The notes under the pieces are model-generated. The model searched no databases and was not told where the DNA came from. It saw nothing but the letters and a program-made list of their open reading frames with translations. A stretch of 32,500 nt of DNA, taken from assembly GCA_030141605.1 (NCBI GenBank), contig JAQGDQ010000201.1, positions 1 to 32,500 on the forward strand. The letters run 5' to 3'. This document shows positions 1 through 10,687 of the stretch, one piece after another. Position 1 is the first letter of the stretch. Each line of letters begins with the position of its first letter. The position numbers were made by a program, and so were the translations under genes. Source of the DNA: Tubiluchus corallicola (Eukaryota > Priapulida > Priapulimorpha > Priapulimorphida > Tubiluchidae).

Positions 1-2079
1 CTATGATAATGAATGCAGGATTTAGGAATATGGATCGTACAGCCAAATGCAATTATAGTGACTTGTAGATTTCATGCTAAGGTTCTACGTGAGCCGAAAT
101 TATGTTTTGATCGCCTGATGCCTAAGATTAATCTATTTTGAGCTGACTTATGTGGACGGACATACAGTCAATACTACACTATGATCTGCAGACCAACTGT
201 TGTAAAATTTTTAAATATGATTTACAACTCTGCCATTTTTAGCTTTTAATAAGATTCTAGTTTTCTTTTTTCCTTTTAATTTCTGGATATGCTTGAAAAT
301 TATGACGTTAAATAATCAATGCGAAACGTGTATCGTTTCTAACTTTTGAAAATTTTTGAAACAAATTGTTGTATCTTTACGTCATTGGGAATGCACTGCG
401 CTTTTCAGGACTTAAAATCACTTTTAGTACAATTAAAACACTACAAGCCGTAATTCAGCATTGAATGGCAGGTCTACTAAACTTGATGTTTGCGGCGTGA
501 CTGTAAGGTTGCCTCCTTGTCAAGAACCGAAATCAGGAGCTAAGAGCCAGCTAGGGGGTTCGTGGTCTAGGACGGAGCCCTGGAAACCAACGCGTTTCCT
601 GTATTTTAGATGTTTTATGGCGCTTTTTTTCAGAAACAAAAATCAAGAAATTAAACCATAAAGTAGTACAAATTTCCAGAAAGCCCTAAAACCTTAAAAC
701 CCTAAAATTTACAAAAGTGCAAGCAGTGTACATCAATTTTTGGAGTTCCTCCCAGTCCCACTACATTTCTAACGTTTTTGAGATTTCTGGAGATAGATGG
801 TTTATGTTAAGTGAATAAAAGCTAAACCAGAAGTCCTTCCATTGCAGCATTTGCCGCTGCTGCAAATGCTGGCGAAAATGTAGACAGCGTTAAATGATGA
901 AGCCATGTAAGATTATGGTTATAAATTTATAGTTATAAACGGTGCGCATGAAGGTAGAACTAGTTTTGTGTGTGGCAATTTGCAGGTTAATACACAAACT
1001 ATACACAAACTTACTGGTATTTAGGGTTCCCTCTCGCGGATGATGGTAAAATGTCTTCCGTTATGAAAATCCATGTTAAATGGAAATTTAAACATATGCT
1101 AAAATACGCGTGTTTTGTCGATCGTAATTATAACATGCCATTTTTGTTAAAAAAGAAAGTTGCAGAGACTTGCATAACAAGTGCCTTGTTATACGGAGTT
1201 GAAACATGGTTAACGAGTGAATTTAAAGGTTTAGAAGTATTGTACAACAACGTCGTGAAAGCTTTATTCGAGGTGAAATGAGTACAAACACCCAAAGAAA
1301 TACGTTATGCTGACGCTGACATGCCAAGGTTAAAAGACAAAATTCTTAAGAGACGAGCTGACTACATGAATACAAAGCTTCATTCATGGAGCCTCGATGA
1401 ACCGGATAACTATAGCGTAGGAGCTTATGAATAACCTGCTAAGTAATTCCTCGAATTTTAGAACATTCAATCGTTGTTTTGATCATAGTTCAACAAGTAG
1501 CCTAGAATTCATTACAAGAGAAAGTCAGACAAAGACTAGATTCGCTACTTGCTTAATGTTGAATCCCTCCGCAGAACAACCTGAAATTTATATATCTACT
1601 ATTCCAGATGCCTTCAGAATTAACTTTAGCCGTTTTTTTCTGTCGTCTCACAGACTGAAAGTTGAGACAGGACGTTGGCATAGGCCCTCTATCCCACACG
1701 ACCAAAGGCTGTGCCCGTGCAGTAACGCAATGCAAAATGAATCGGTGAGAGAAAATGCAATCTAAGTGTAAGCAATGTTCTGGAGTTTTGTGATGTCTAC
1801 CCTTTAACCTGCGGAAAATTTAAAGTGATATGCTTAATTTATTTATGTAAGTGACAGTTAAGTTTGCTAGAATTTTTATCACTAAATTGTTATCTGGTTG
1901 TTAATACCTTTCCGGATGTTAATATGTTAAAGAAATTTACTGCCATTGCTGTGTATCTTTGTGTTACACTATAGCAAAATTTGAGAACTAATATTTGTTT
2001 CGTTTGTAAAATTGCGCGTTGCACGTGTCGTCGTTGTAAATGTACATGTAATCTTGTTGTTGTTAATGACAATAAAAAT
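1..2079 (+). repeat. Left arm of a ~2.1-kb inverted repeat
   Basis: Every base i checked in this arm is the complement of base 7326-i in the right arm, with no insertion or deletion from 1 to 2079. I compared most of the arm by eye; the only mismatches found lie at 1102-1174. The first ~960 bases are not recognised as LINE. They include an inner hairpin (stem CAGCATTTGC at 845-854 with 862-871, 7-base loop). The last ~1.1 kb is a LINE 3' end. The arm reaches base 1 still paired, so its true outer end lies at or before the window edge. Small open frames here (461-661, 1427-1765) recur unchanged in the other arm and show no independent sign of being genes. Confidence 0.97.
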
Positions 2080-2194
2080 ACTACTACTACTACCACTACC
2101 ACTACCACTACCACTACCACTACTACTACTACCTACTACCACTACCACTACCACTACACCTACTACCACTACCACTACCACTACCACTACCACT
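964..2194 (+). mobile_element. LINE 3' end: RT thumb, C-terminal tail, 3' UTR and microsatellite tail (broken)
   Basis: The segment starts near the RT motif that follows YADD: YWYLGFPLADDG is readable at 1012-1047. The thumb follows, with SALLYGVETW at about 1180-1209. After a TGA (1279-1281) and a frame change, the C-terminal signature LSSHRLKVETGRW and then RLCPC appear (about 1648-1722); this is typical of C-termini of CR1/Jockey/I-like LINEs. AATAAA at 2071-2076 is followed directly by an (ACTACC)n tail instead of poly(A). There is no palm, finger or endonuclease domain upstream, and the frame just before YWYLG contains a stop, so this is a dead 5'-truncated copy. The clade is not certain. 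Confidence 0.85.
2080..2194 (+). repeat. (ACTACC)n microsatellite, LINE tail
   Basis: The tract begins with four CTA/CTACTAC units after AATAAA, then ACTACC hexamers with two CCTACTACC interruptions, about 115 bases. All open frames over it (poly-Thr, poly-Val, Pro-Leu repeats) are by-products of the repeat. Confidence 0.95.
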
Positions 2195-2272
2195 TAGCTG
2201 CAAAATAGAAAACATTGAGTTTTGTTATCAACTACGCGTGCGCGCGTGAACACTTGGTACGTGCTGTTGAAC

Positions 2273-2295
2273 TTATCGTAAACCCTTTACGATAA
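2273..2295. other. Perfect 10-bp hairpin with CCC loop
   Basis: TTATCGTAAA (2273-2282), loop CCC, TTTACGATAA (2286-2295). It lies in the spacer about 80 bases inside the left microsatellite. No function is assigned; there is no downstream histone-type context. Confidence 0.6.
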
Positions 2296-2684
2296 TGTTT
2301 TGATATAAAATCAAATTTATGGATTAATTGTCAGACCGCTTTGAAGTAATGCATTGGGGCGCAATTCACACGGAGAATACGATTGTGTTTGCGATCCGTT
2401 TACAGTACGTCTCCGTGATTGTTCGTTGCCATTATATTATTATAGTGATTATGGGATGCATGAAATTTTAATAGACTGTATAATTCTTCATGGTTTAATG
2501 TTTCCTCCGAACCTATTGTAAACTAGCCAGATGTCAACCTTTCACTCTTTTCCCGCATCCAAAAATAAAAGCTATGCTTTACTCTGCCAAAGATTTCTTT
2601 AGTTCCTGATATTCGCAGTGAGACTGAATCACATTTAAGGAAAATTACTCAACTGACTGCTTTAACTCTGTCCTTTCTCCCTAG

Positions 2685-2866
2685 ATGTGCAAGCTCAAAA
2701 AAAACTCTTGTTACTAAAGTATGGATTTAACTTGGCAGCAAATGAAATTGACTTACACATCGCATGCATGCACATCGCCATAAATGCAAAATTTAATGAA
2801 ATCATAACACCAGATGTTTTAACCATAACATTCCAAGAGCATCTTGCTCTAGGCCACCACCACTGA
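2685..2866 (+). CDS. Candidate 3'-terminal exon in the palindrome spacer, unrecognised
   Basis: A strong acceptor (CTGTCCTTTCTCCCTAG, ending 2684) opens a frame of 59 codons in phase AT|GTG, ending at TGA 2864-2866. AATAAA follows at 2912-2917, 46 bases after the stop, as expected for a last exon. The translation is mixed and coding-like, including LLLLKYGFNLAANEIDLHIA and ending in three histidines. No family is recognised. The upstream exon was not found; a 15-base micro-exon between TTTCTTTAG and GTGAGA (about 2601-2615) is possible but speculative. This could still be a chance open frame or a decayed gene piece. Confidence 0.3.
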
Positions 2867-3106
2867 CGGCAAACGGGCTGACAAAGATCATATGAGCTAT
2901 TTGTAGCATTCAATAAATTTCAATAACTTATACATTGCGCTTCATCATTTCAAGCATTTTTTTACATAGACTCTCGCCATAAAAATAAATAATGGCATCG
3001 TCACCTGTTCAGTCAGTACATGCGAAGAAGCAGCTGGTAGCTTCATAAACTTTAAAAAATCATGTCTTTTCACACTAACTATGACTCTCATCCCTTTTCA
3101 TTTCAG

Positions 3107-3222
3107 CCGTCAATTACCTTTTGACGTACGTCACTCGGGCTATTTTTACTCGGCCTGATTCGACACACGTATATGTCGTGGAAATCACATTTAAATGGTC
3201 TTTGTATCACGGTGACTTTTGA
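3107..3222 (+). CDS. Candidate exon in the palindrome spacer, unrecognised
   Basis: A pyrimidine-rich acceptor (CTCATCCCTTTTCATTTCAG) ends at 3106. The phase-2 frame then reads 37 codons, including VNYLLTYVTRAIFTRP and VYVVEITFKW, to TGA at 3220-3222. A possible donor CACG|GTGACT at 3212 would instead carry the frame onward. The other two frames close early. No domain is recognised. It lies in the same direction as the candidate exons at 2685 and 4426, so these may be parts of one gene. Confidence 0.25.
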
Positions 3223-4425
3223 CGCAAGTCGTATACATCACTCGGTTTGCATGTACCAATTACACCATTAAAGTTGCCCAAAGGCAAGTTGTTAAATTTG
3301 ATTTACATTAACTCACGCGGCATTGTACGTACGCGATGCACGACTCTAAATTGCTGCCAAGTTTAGGAAACCATGCGCGTTATGCTTGGCTTCAACATGT
3401 TGCGCAGTAGGCCGGCTACAATACACAGTAGGGAATTCAATTGCCAACAAAGGCCAATAATAAAACAGCCATATCTGTGTAAGCTAGATAGTAGATTGCA
3501 TGAAAAAACAGAAATAAACGTAAGAAATGAAGAAACACGATGATTAATCAAACAAGTTAATACAGCACAGCTTGCATTCTCCACTTTCTAATGATAAAAT
3601 GAATGCCAAATAGTGGTCGATATGAAGACTTACACTTGCTGATTAAAAAGGTTCAAGACACAGTGAATCACTGCAGTGTATAGATAAATAATGTTATGTA
3701 GTTTTTACCCGAAAATATGTCACCAGATATTAATGCACGCAGGAATAACTCAGAAATTGCTCGTTCTTCCTGCTGGAGGCTGCAGATTTAATGCCACAGT
3801 CGGCTTACATTAAAAAATTTAAAAATACCAGTGGCTTTCCTGTAAAGAATGCAAAATTGTTGAGTGAAAGCTGGGTACCTTTAACTAAGATTGCGAGTCA
3901 CTGATTTGATTGGTAGAGCTAGCATCCCACTCATGAAATGGAGAGTGTGTAACGCTTTGGGGCACTGATTCACGATAAAAGATCACATTCACCTACGTCG
4001 TTTGCAAGGGTGCATTGATGAATTACCTGCGTCGAAATCAAAGAGAAAGTTTGTCAATTATTATTGACCAATCTAATGAAAGATTTGACTCAACCAAGCT
4101 GAATGTAATTTGCTGAAAAATTCTAGAGTGCTACGAAGTGCAGTTAAATGAAAGGCAGTTTGTCAGACCCCAAAACCGGGATTCAAAACTCAACGGCAGT
4201 AGAAAAAGAAAATACTTGTGGCAAGTTCGGAACCTAACATTATAAAGGATAATTATTTAAGATGAAACGTCCAATGGATAGGCACGTCTAGATATATACA
4301 TATAGGACGTCTCACAAGTCATACAATGATTTCTAATTTTCTTTTATTTTTTTCCAATCTCAGCAAGCTTTTGCATGAATCAAGAGGGGGCTTTGGTAAT
4401 TCTTTTAATTTTATTTTTTGACTAG
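3223..4425. other. Spacer DNA without a supported gene
   Basis: Nothing recognised with confidence. On the plus strand at about 3980-4116 a 45-codon frame (containing ALMNYLRRNQRESLSIII) looks coding but has no good acceptor. Confidence 0.4.
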
Positions 4426-4758
4426 AACCCCTGTTGCAACGGTGACGACAGTAACGTTAGAAACGAGGTACAAAATCAGCCTGGCTGGAGGTTTTTCGAC
4501 CAGCAAATGAGGTTCAGCGGAAATTTAGAGAACCATACGGACCACATTGCTCTCACTATTTACAATGTTCAACAAGTTGCACCCTTCCTTGAAGTCCTTA
4601 AGAAGATAGCGAAAGTAGCAAAACCTACTGGTGCATTAGTTCTTTTCAGATTTTCGGCTAATTTGACTAAACGAATTACTCGGGGTTTTATTCATTTGTT
4701 TCAATTTTTAAACATTTTGCTTTGTTGGTTAAAAATACAAAAAATGTTAACCAAATAG
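4426..4758 (+). CDS. Candidate exon or decayed gene piece in the spacer, unrecognised
   Basis: A T-rich acceptor (TTTTATTTTTTGACTAG) ends at 4425. The frame from 4426 stays open for 110 codons to TAG at 4756-4758, long for such AT-rich DNA. An internal ATG lies at 4507. The first part looks coding (NPCCNGDD, GWRFFDQQMRFSGNLENH, VAPFLEVLKKIAKVAKP). The last third is hydrophobic and AT-rich and may be intron or UTR read-through. No clear donor was found and no family is recognised. Confidence 0.28.
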   Translation, partial: NPCCNGDDSNVRNEVQNQPGWRFFDQQMRFSGNLENHTDHIALTIYNVQQVAPFLEVLKKIAKVAKPTGALVLFRFSANLTKRITRGFIHLFQFLNILLCWLKIQKMLTK

Positions 4759-5030
4759 TGACTTCTGAGACATCCTGTATATAAATTGATGTATAATCAT
4801 TCACCCGTCCATTTACTAACAAAGTTCGACTTACGCCTAGGGTTGCCACCATTCTAAATTTGGTCGGGAGTCTCCTGAAATTCAGTTATACATCCGTACT
4901 TCGGTCGGATTTTTGAAAACTTAATTTCGACCATCACATTGAAATTTATGTGGAAAAAACGGAAACACATCTCGCGTGTTTTGAACCGTTGCTAAAGCAG
5001 GGAATCTTTGTTAAGCAAAACAGTAAACTC

Positions 5031-5246
5031 AGCAGTAGTGGTAGTGGCAGTGGTAGTGGTAGTGGCAGTGGTAGTGGTAGTGGCAGTGGCAGTGGCAGTG
5101 GCAGTGGCAGTGGCTGTGGCAGTGGCAGTGGCAGTGGCAGTGGTAGTGGTAGTGGTAGTGGTAGTGGTAGTGGTAGTGGTAGTGGTAGTGGTAGTGGTAG
5201 TGGTAGTGGTAGTGGTAGTGGTAGTGGTAGTGGTAGTAGTAGTAGT
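5031..5246 (-). repeat. (ACTACC)n/(ACTGCC)n microsatellite, LINE tail
   Basis: On the plus strand this is GGTAGT hexamers with a block of GGCAGT hexamers (about 5077-5140, one GGCTGT variant), about 216 bases. It is nearly twice the length of its partner and of mixed composition, while the flanking arms are almost identical. Tail length has therefore changed faster than the arms. The SGSGSG open frame across it is not a gene. Confidence 0.95.
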
Positions 5247-6362
5247 ATTTTTATTGTCATTAACAACAACAAGATTACATGTACATTTACAACGACGACA
5301 CGTGCAACGCGCAATTTTACAAACGAAACAAATATTAGTTCTCAAATTTTGCTATAGTGTAACACAAAGATACACAGCAATGGCAGTAAATTTCTTTAAC
5401 ATATTAACATCCGGAAAGGTATTAACAACCAGATAACAATTTAGTGATAAAAATTCTAGCAAACTTAACTGTCACTTACATAAATAAATTAAGCATATCA
5501 CTTTAAATTTTCCGCAGGTTAAAGGGTAGACATCACAAAACTCCAGAACATTGCTTACACTTAGATTGCATTTTCTCTCACCGATTCATTTTGCATTGCG
5601 TTACTGCACGGGCACAGCCTTTGGTCGTGTGGGATAGAGGGCCTATGCCAACGTCCTGTCTCAACTTTCAGTCTGTGAGACGACAGAAAAAAACGGCTAA
5701 AGTTAATTCTGAAGGCATCTGGAATAGTAGATATATAAATTTCAGGTTGTTCTGCGGAGGGATTCAACATTAAGCAAGTAGCGAATCTAGTCTTTGTCTG
5801 ACTTTCTCTTGTAATGAATTCTAGGCTACTTGTTGAACTATGATCAAAACAACGATTGAATGTTCTAAAATTCGAGGAATTACTTAGCAGGTTATTCATA
5901 AGCTCCTACGCTATAGTTATCCGGTTCATCGAGGCTCCATGAATGAAGCTTTGTATTCATGTAGTCAGCTCGTCTCTTAAGAATTTTGTCTTTTAACCTT
6001 GGCATGTCAGCGTCAGCATAACGTATTTCTTTGGGTGTTTGTACTCATTTCACCTCGAATAAAGCTTTCACGACGTTGTTGTACAATACTTCTAAACCTT
6101 TAAATTCACTCGTTAACCATGTTTCAACTCCGTATAACAAGGCACTTGTTACGCAAGCCTCTGCAACTTTCTTTTTTAACAAAAATGGTATGTTATAATT
6201 AAGATAAATAAAACACACATATTGTAGCATATGTTTAAATTTCCATTTAACATGGATTTTCATAACGGAAGACATTTTACCATCATCCGCGAGAGGGAAC
6301 CCTAAATACCAGTAAGTTTGTGTATAGTTTGTGTATTAACCTGCAAATTGCCACACACAAAA
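5031..6362 (-). mobile_element. LINE 3' end, mirror copy in the right arm (broken)
   Basis: This is the same LINE 3' end as in the left arm, read on the minus strand, with the same stop and frameshift and a tail pointing towards the other copy. It differs from the left copy at ten bases, which change eight residues of the RT thumb (for example left KYACFVDRNYNMPF against right QYVCFIYLNYNIPF). The tail is longer and contains an extra GGCAGT block. Confidence 0.85.
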
Positions 6363-7325
6363 CTAGTTCTACCTTCATGCGCACCGTTTATAACTATAAA
6401 TTTATAACCATAATCTTACATGGCTTCATCATTTAACGCTGTCTACATTTTCGCCAGCATTTGCAGCAGCGGCAAATGCTGCAATGGAAGGACTTCTGGT
6501 TTAGCTTTTATTCACTTAACATAAACCATCTATCTCCAGAAATCTCAAAAACGTTAGAAATGTAGTGGGACTGGGAGGAACTCCAAAAATTGATGTACAC
6601 TGCTTGCACTTTTGTAAATTTTAGGGTTTTAAGGTTTTAGGGCTTTCTGGAAATTTGTACTACTTTATGGTTTAATTTCTTGATTTTTGTTTCTGAAAAA
6701 AAGCGCCATAAAACATCTAAAATACAGGAAACGCGTTGGTTTCCAGGGCTCCGTCCTAGACCACGAACCCCCTAGCTGGCTCTTAGCTCCTGATTTCGGT
6801 TCTTGACAAGGAGGCAACCTTACAGTCACGCCGCAAACATCAAGTTTAGTAGACCTGCCATTCAATGCTGAATTACGGCTTGTAGTGTTTTAATTGTACT
6901 AAAAGTGATTTTAAGTCCTGAAAAGCGCAGTGCATTCCCAATGACGTAAAGATACAACAATTTGTTTCAAAAATTTTCAAAAGTTAGAAACGATACACGT
7001 TTCGCATTGATTATTTAACGTCATAATTTTCAAGCATATCCAGAAATTAAAAGGAAAAAAGAAAACTAGAATCTTATTAAAAGCTAAAAATGGCAGAGTT
7101 GTAAATCATATTTAAAAATTTTACAACAGTTGGTCTGCAGATCATAGTGTAGTATTGACTGTATGTCCGTCCACATAAGTCAGCTCAAAATAGATTAATC
7201 TTAGGCATCAGGCGATCAAAACATAATTTCGGCTCACGTAGAACCTTAGCATGAAATCTACAAGTCACTATAATTGCATTTGGCTGTACGATCCATATTC
7301 CTAAATCCTGCATTCATTATCATAG
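5247..7325 (-). repeat. Right arm of the ~2.1-kb inverted repeat
   Basis: This is the reverse complement of 1-2079. The visible pairing ends at 7325 only because its partner is window base 1. Just outside come an A-run and G-rich and GA-rich low-complexity DNA (7354-7404), which may mark the junction. Both arms share the same LINE frame breaks (TGA at 1279-1281 and a frameshift before 1427 in left-arm numbering). The LINE had therefore already decayed when the arms were duplicated. Confidence 0.97.
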
Positions 7326-7353
7326 GAAAAAAATCGCACAGTTGTTGCGTAGA

Positions 7354-7404
7354 GAGGGGGGGGAGTCAGAGAGAGAGAGTGCAAGAGCGAAATGGGGGGG
7401 GGGG
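7354..7404 (+). repeat. Low-complexity G-run / GA repeat just outside the right arm
   Basis: G8 at 7356-7363, (GA)n at about 7368-7379, and G11 at 7394-7404, within 80 bases of the last paired base of the palindrome. Confidence 0.9.
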
Positions 7405-8301
7405 CTTTACTGCTAACTGTAGGTGATTGGAAATGATGACCACGGCACGGGTACAGTGGTTAATTTTTGCAGTGAATCACAAAATCAAATTGCCGAATCC
7501 AAAATGACAACGTTTTCACATTATCTTCCTGATTATGTTGCAATAAAATTATTAAAATAAACTGTAAAACAAATAAAATCGGTGTTTGGATTAATCAACG
7601 TCCCTGCAAGCCAGAGCAGTTGAACTATACGAGCAGGAAAAGACCCAGCATTACCGTACACAGGTACAAAAAATTAAAAACAATCAAAATAAAGTAATCA
7701 TTGATTGGCTTACCTAGTTAACATCAAATCTTACTGCAGGGTACTAACTTAGTTATTTGCAAGTCTAATAAGCAAAATTTAGATATGTTTTCAATATGTA
7801 AAAATGAACGTGGTTTGTATACCTAAGCAGTCGATTTCAGTTTCTCAGAATCTATTTCAGTTTCTTCTCTAAATGGGAACTCTAAATCTCAGATATTAAA
7901 TAATTAATTAATTAACTAAATATTAAAATCTGATAAACTCGAACATTAAATTTCCAGTCTTATTATTTCAGGTGACTGACTGGCACAAATTTTACTGACT
8001 GAAATTTTTAGACAGTTCGGTAGACTGCAAACAAGAATGTAGTACTCAATAGCAGTTTATTTATTGTGTATATGCCTGGCAACAGTAAAAACTGCGATCA
8101 AGACTAATCTCTAACCAATTCTGAAACGTTGGCCGGCATTGAGCAAGCACAACATGAAACGTTTAAGAAGATTGTTACCAGGCGGAGACTCTATTCAGTA
8201 GACTTTCACAGCGATGGCTTACAATACTGCATAGAAATAAATGAAATAGCAGTGAGCAGATGACTGAGGATAATAATCATAGTTATCATAACCACTGAAG
8301 G
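7405..8301. other. No gene seen
   Basis: AT-rich DNA with no recognised feature in either strand. Confidence 0.5.
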
Positions 8302-8447
8302 TAATAACAAGAACGCTATTAGAGCAATAGCTGGTAGCAATGATTTGCTTCTACAGACAGCCGACAGACGCTGAACTAATAACAAGAACGCTATTAGAGC
8401 AATAGTTGGTAGCAGTAATTTGCTGCTACAGACAGCCGACAGACGCT
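8302..8447 (+). repeat. Two-copy 75-bp tandem repeat
   Basis: Copy 1 spans 8302-8376 and copy 2 spans 8377-8447. Both begin TAATAACAAGAACGCTATTA and end ACAGACAGCCGACAGACGCT. They differ at only a few bases (CTGG/TTGG, AATG/AGTA, CTTC/CTGC). This is a recent local duplication of unknown role. Confidence 0.92.
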
Positions 8448-8732
8448 AATGAAACCACTCCAACTGCACAAGAAAAGGGAAACGGAAACTTAGCTTATTT
8501 TGACACCAGTGAGCTGTTAGTCATTTACCAGTAACGGCATCTGTTATATAACAGAGCAAAAAAACTTGAGGCGCATTGCGACACTAATAAACAGAGTAGC
8601 AGTAAATACGGTCTAAATATTAGCGATTTTAGCTCGGTACTGAGGTACGAAAAGTTAGCAATAACATGACCGACAGATATATAAAATCATTACGCTTAGC
8701 TAATAAATCATTATTACCATCAAGATTACAAG

Positions 8733-10375
8733 TTAAAACATGACCGAGATGGTTACATTATTACAAAATTGCATAGCAGTTACTTCAAGTAAGATTAACG
8801 GGTTTGACAGTTTATTTGACATTATTTTGCTTTTAGAAAAAATGATACAAATACTTTTTATCTTGTCACCCTGTACATTACAAAAGTTGATATCAAACTT
8901 TCTAGCAAAGTCTTCACATATAGAAACCATACGTTGTAGAGCTCTTACACTAGGAGCAATGAGTGAAATATCATCAGCATAAGCTAATGCACTAGCATAA
9001 ATACTACCAATTGTGCATCCTATATCAGACGCACTTAATTTCTCTAACAAGCCATCTATGTAAATGCCATACAAAAGTGGAGATAATATGCACCTCGCCT
9101 TACCCTGTTGGAAATAGTAATACCTCTAGATCTAATATCTGACCATTTCACGCATGTTTACTGGCGTCTATTCAAATTTAACAATGACTGGGTAACATTA
9201 CTGGCTAAGTTTTTATTCAAAAGTAATCTAAATTATCGACAATAATTAACTTTATCAAAAGCTTTAGAAGCGTCAAGCATTGCGCAATATACAGCAGACC
9301 CATTATTAATATAATGATTAATTGTCTCTTTAAGGGCCATTGTACACATGGAAGTAGACAGGTCTGATTTACACCCAAACTGTTGATCTGATGTACACAG
9401 CACAAATCCATACCTTGAAATAATAAGCCGGTTCAAAAGTTTACTTAGAGGAGAAGACAAAGCCATGCCCCTATGTCCCACACGTTACCACGTTCATCTT
9501 TAGCATAGGTTTGATAATTGAATAGAGAAGATTGTGCGGTACAGCAACGTGAGATAACATTATATTAAATAACAAACTATGTGTACAAATAATGAATTTA
9601 GGCCATTAATCAAATGATCGCAGGAAAATCCAGTTGAACCATCATTTTTGCTTACCTTGAGACGCAAAGCTGCATAAATTACATCGCGAACAGAAAATGA
9701 TTCATCTGGCGTATCTCAGCTCTCTTTTTGATTAATATCATCATGTAGTTGCTTCATATCAACATCATTGTATCCAACTATATTATAAAACAGTTCATAT
9801 TCATCCGCAAACATGTCAGGAATTTCGCTCTTATTGGTTAACTAGAGGTCAAATTGTTGTTATCTTTCACTTTATTCAATACATTAAACAGGTGACGAGA
9901 GTTATTATTGGCGGTACATTTAGCTAGTTTAGTTTTAAGCATTTCTTGCTCATAATTTTTGACGTTTGTCTAATTTCAGACACAAAGCCATTATGTGGTC
10001 TACCACTTTTAATCCAAATGTGATGCCAGAACAAATAAGTGCTACGTGCTGGTTCAACAAAATCGTTTCAGCCACAAACTATGTTATTGTCATTTTTACT
10101 CGCTTTCGGAATGTATTTATCATTAATAATCAAACACGAATTTACAATGTCATTACAATACCTATTGATATCGTCACAATGCATTTGACAATTGGGATTA
10201 TTGCAGTGTAAGACGTTATATGGAACCGAAATGTTACACAGCATGTCATGTAAACCGTTTGACTGACAAATGGATTGTTTCGTCATTGGCCTTATGCCAA
10301 GCAATTTTTGGTTGTTTTATCGTTTTTTATAACTCTTTTATAAAAGTCTGTATTCAACTGAAGAAGAGTTACGTA
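8733..10375 (-). mobile_element. Broken LINE: endonuclease-RT linker and RT fingers/palm
   Basis: Read from 10375 downwards on the minus strand. First comes a linker with HCNNPNCQMHCDDI and, after an in-frame TGA (10068-10070) where the family usually has Trp before Asn, FWHHIWIKSGRP (about 9980-10050). RT fingers follow: GFVLCTSDQQFGCK and LDASKAFDKVNY (about 9230-9420). The palm follows: FGIYIDGLL-type residues and AYADDISL (YADD codons at 8970-8981), then GDK and SICIIFSKSK. Several frameshifts and stops separate these blocks, so it is dead. The architecture fits CR1/Daphne-like LINEs. The fragment ends about where the YLG motif should follow. No thumb was seen next to it; the nearest same-strand thumb is in the right palindrome arm. 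Confidence 0.85.
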
Positions 10376-10511
10376 TAGAAAAGCAAAATAAAAGCAAGAG
10401 TATGCATAGAAAAGCAAAACAAAGTTAACTCAAATTTAATTTAAACTTAAAAACACTTGTGAGATCATACACTGAAAGTGTTCTTCAAATCTTGTTATGT
10501 GTTTGCTGGCT

Positions 10512-10573
<62 letters not shown>

Positions 10574-10590
10574 TATTATTATTATTATCA
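10512..10590 (+). repeat. (ATC)n then (ATT)n microsatellite
   Basis: About twenty ATC units to about 10573, then ATT units. The Ile-only and Met-only open frames across it are artefacts. Confidence 0.95.
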
Positions 10591-10687
10591 TTATAACATT
10601 ATCATCACCATTATCATTATTGCAATTATTTTTTAAACTGTTGAAATTTATAATTATATACACCATAGATTTAAATGCCAAACATTA

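Noticed and set aside
1051-1281. Diversity-generating retroelement-like hypermutation as cause of the thumb differences
   Set aside because: The changes are not adenine-specific, there is no template/variable repeat layout, and the RT is a truncated LINE.
1427-1765. 112-codon open frame as a standalone gene
   Set aside because: Its second half is the LINE C-terminal signature (LSSHRLKVETGRW, RLCPC), it continues the broken LINE frame, and it is copied unchanged in the other arm.
3890-3975. tRNA- or SINE-like A-box (TGGTAGAGCTAGC)
   Set aside because: No matching B-box, acceptor stem or anticodon arm could be fitted.
4950-5436. Open frames of 117-142 codons coding poly Ser-Gly, Pro-Leu, Val-Ala or Thr-Ala
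   Set aside because: They exist in all frames because the (GGTAGT)n/(GGCAGT)n microsatellite lacks stop codons; this is not protein-coding evidence.
8740-8982. 80-codon plus-strand open frame
   Set aside because: It is the antisense shadow of the LINE RT palm (YADD) on the minus strand.
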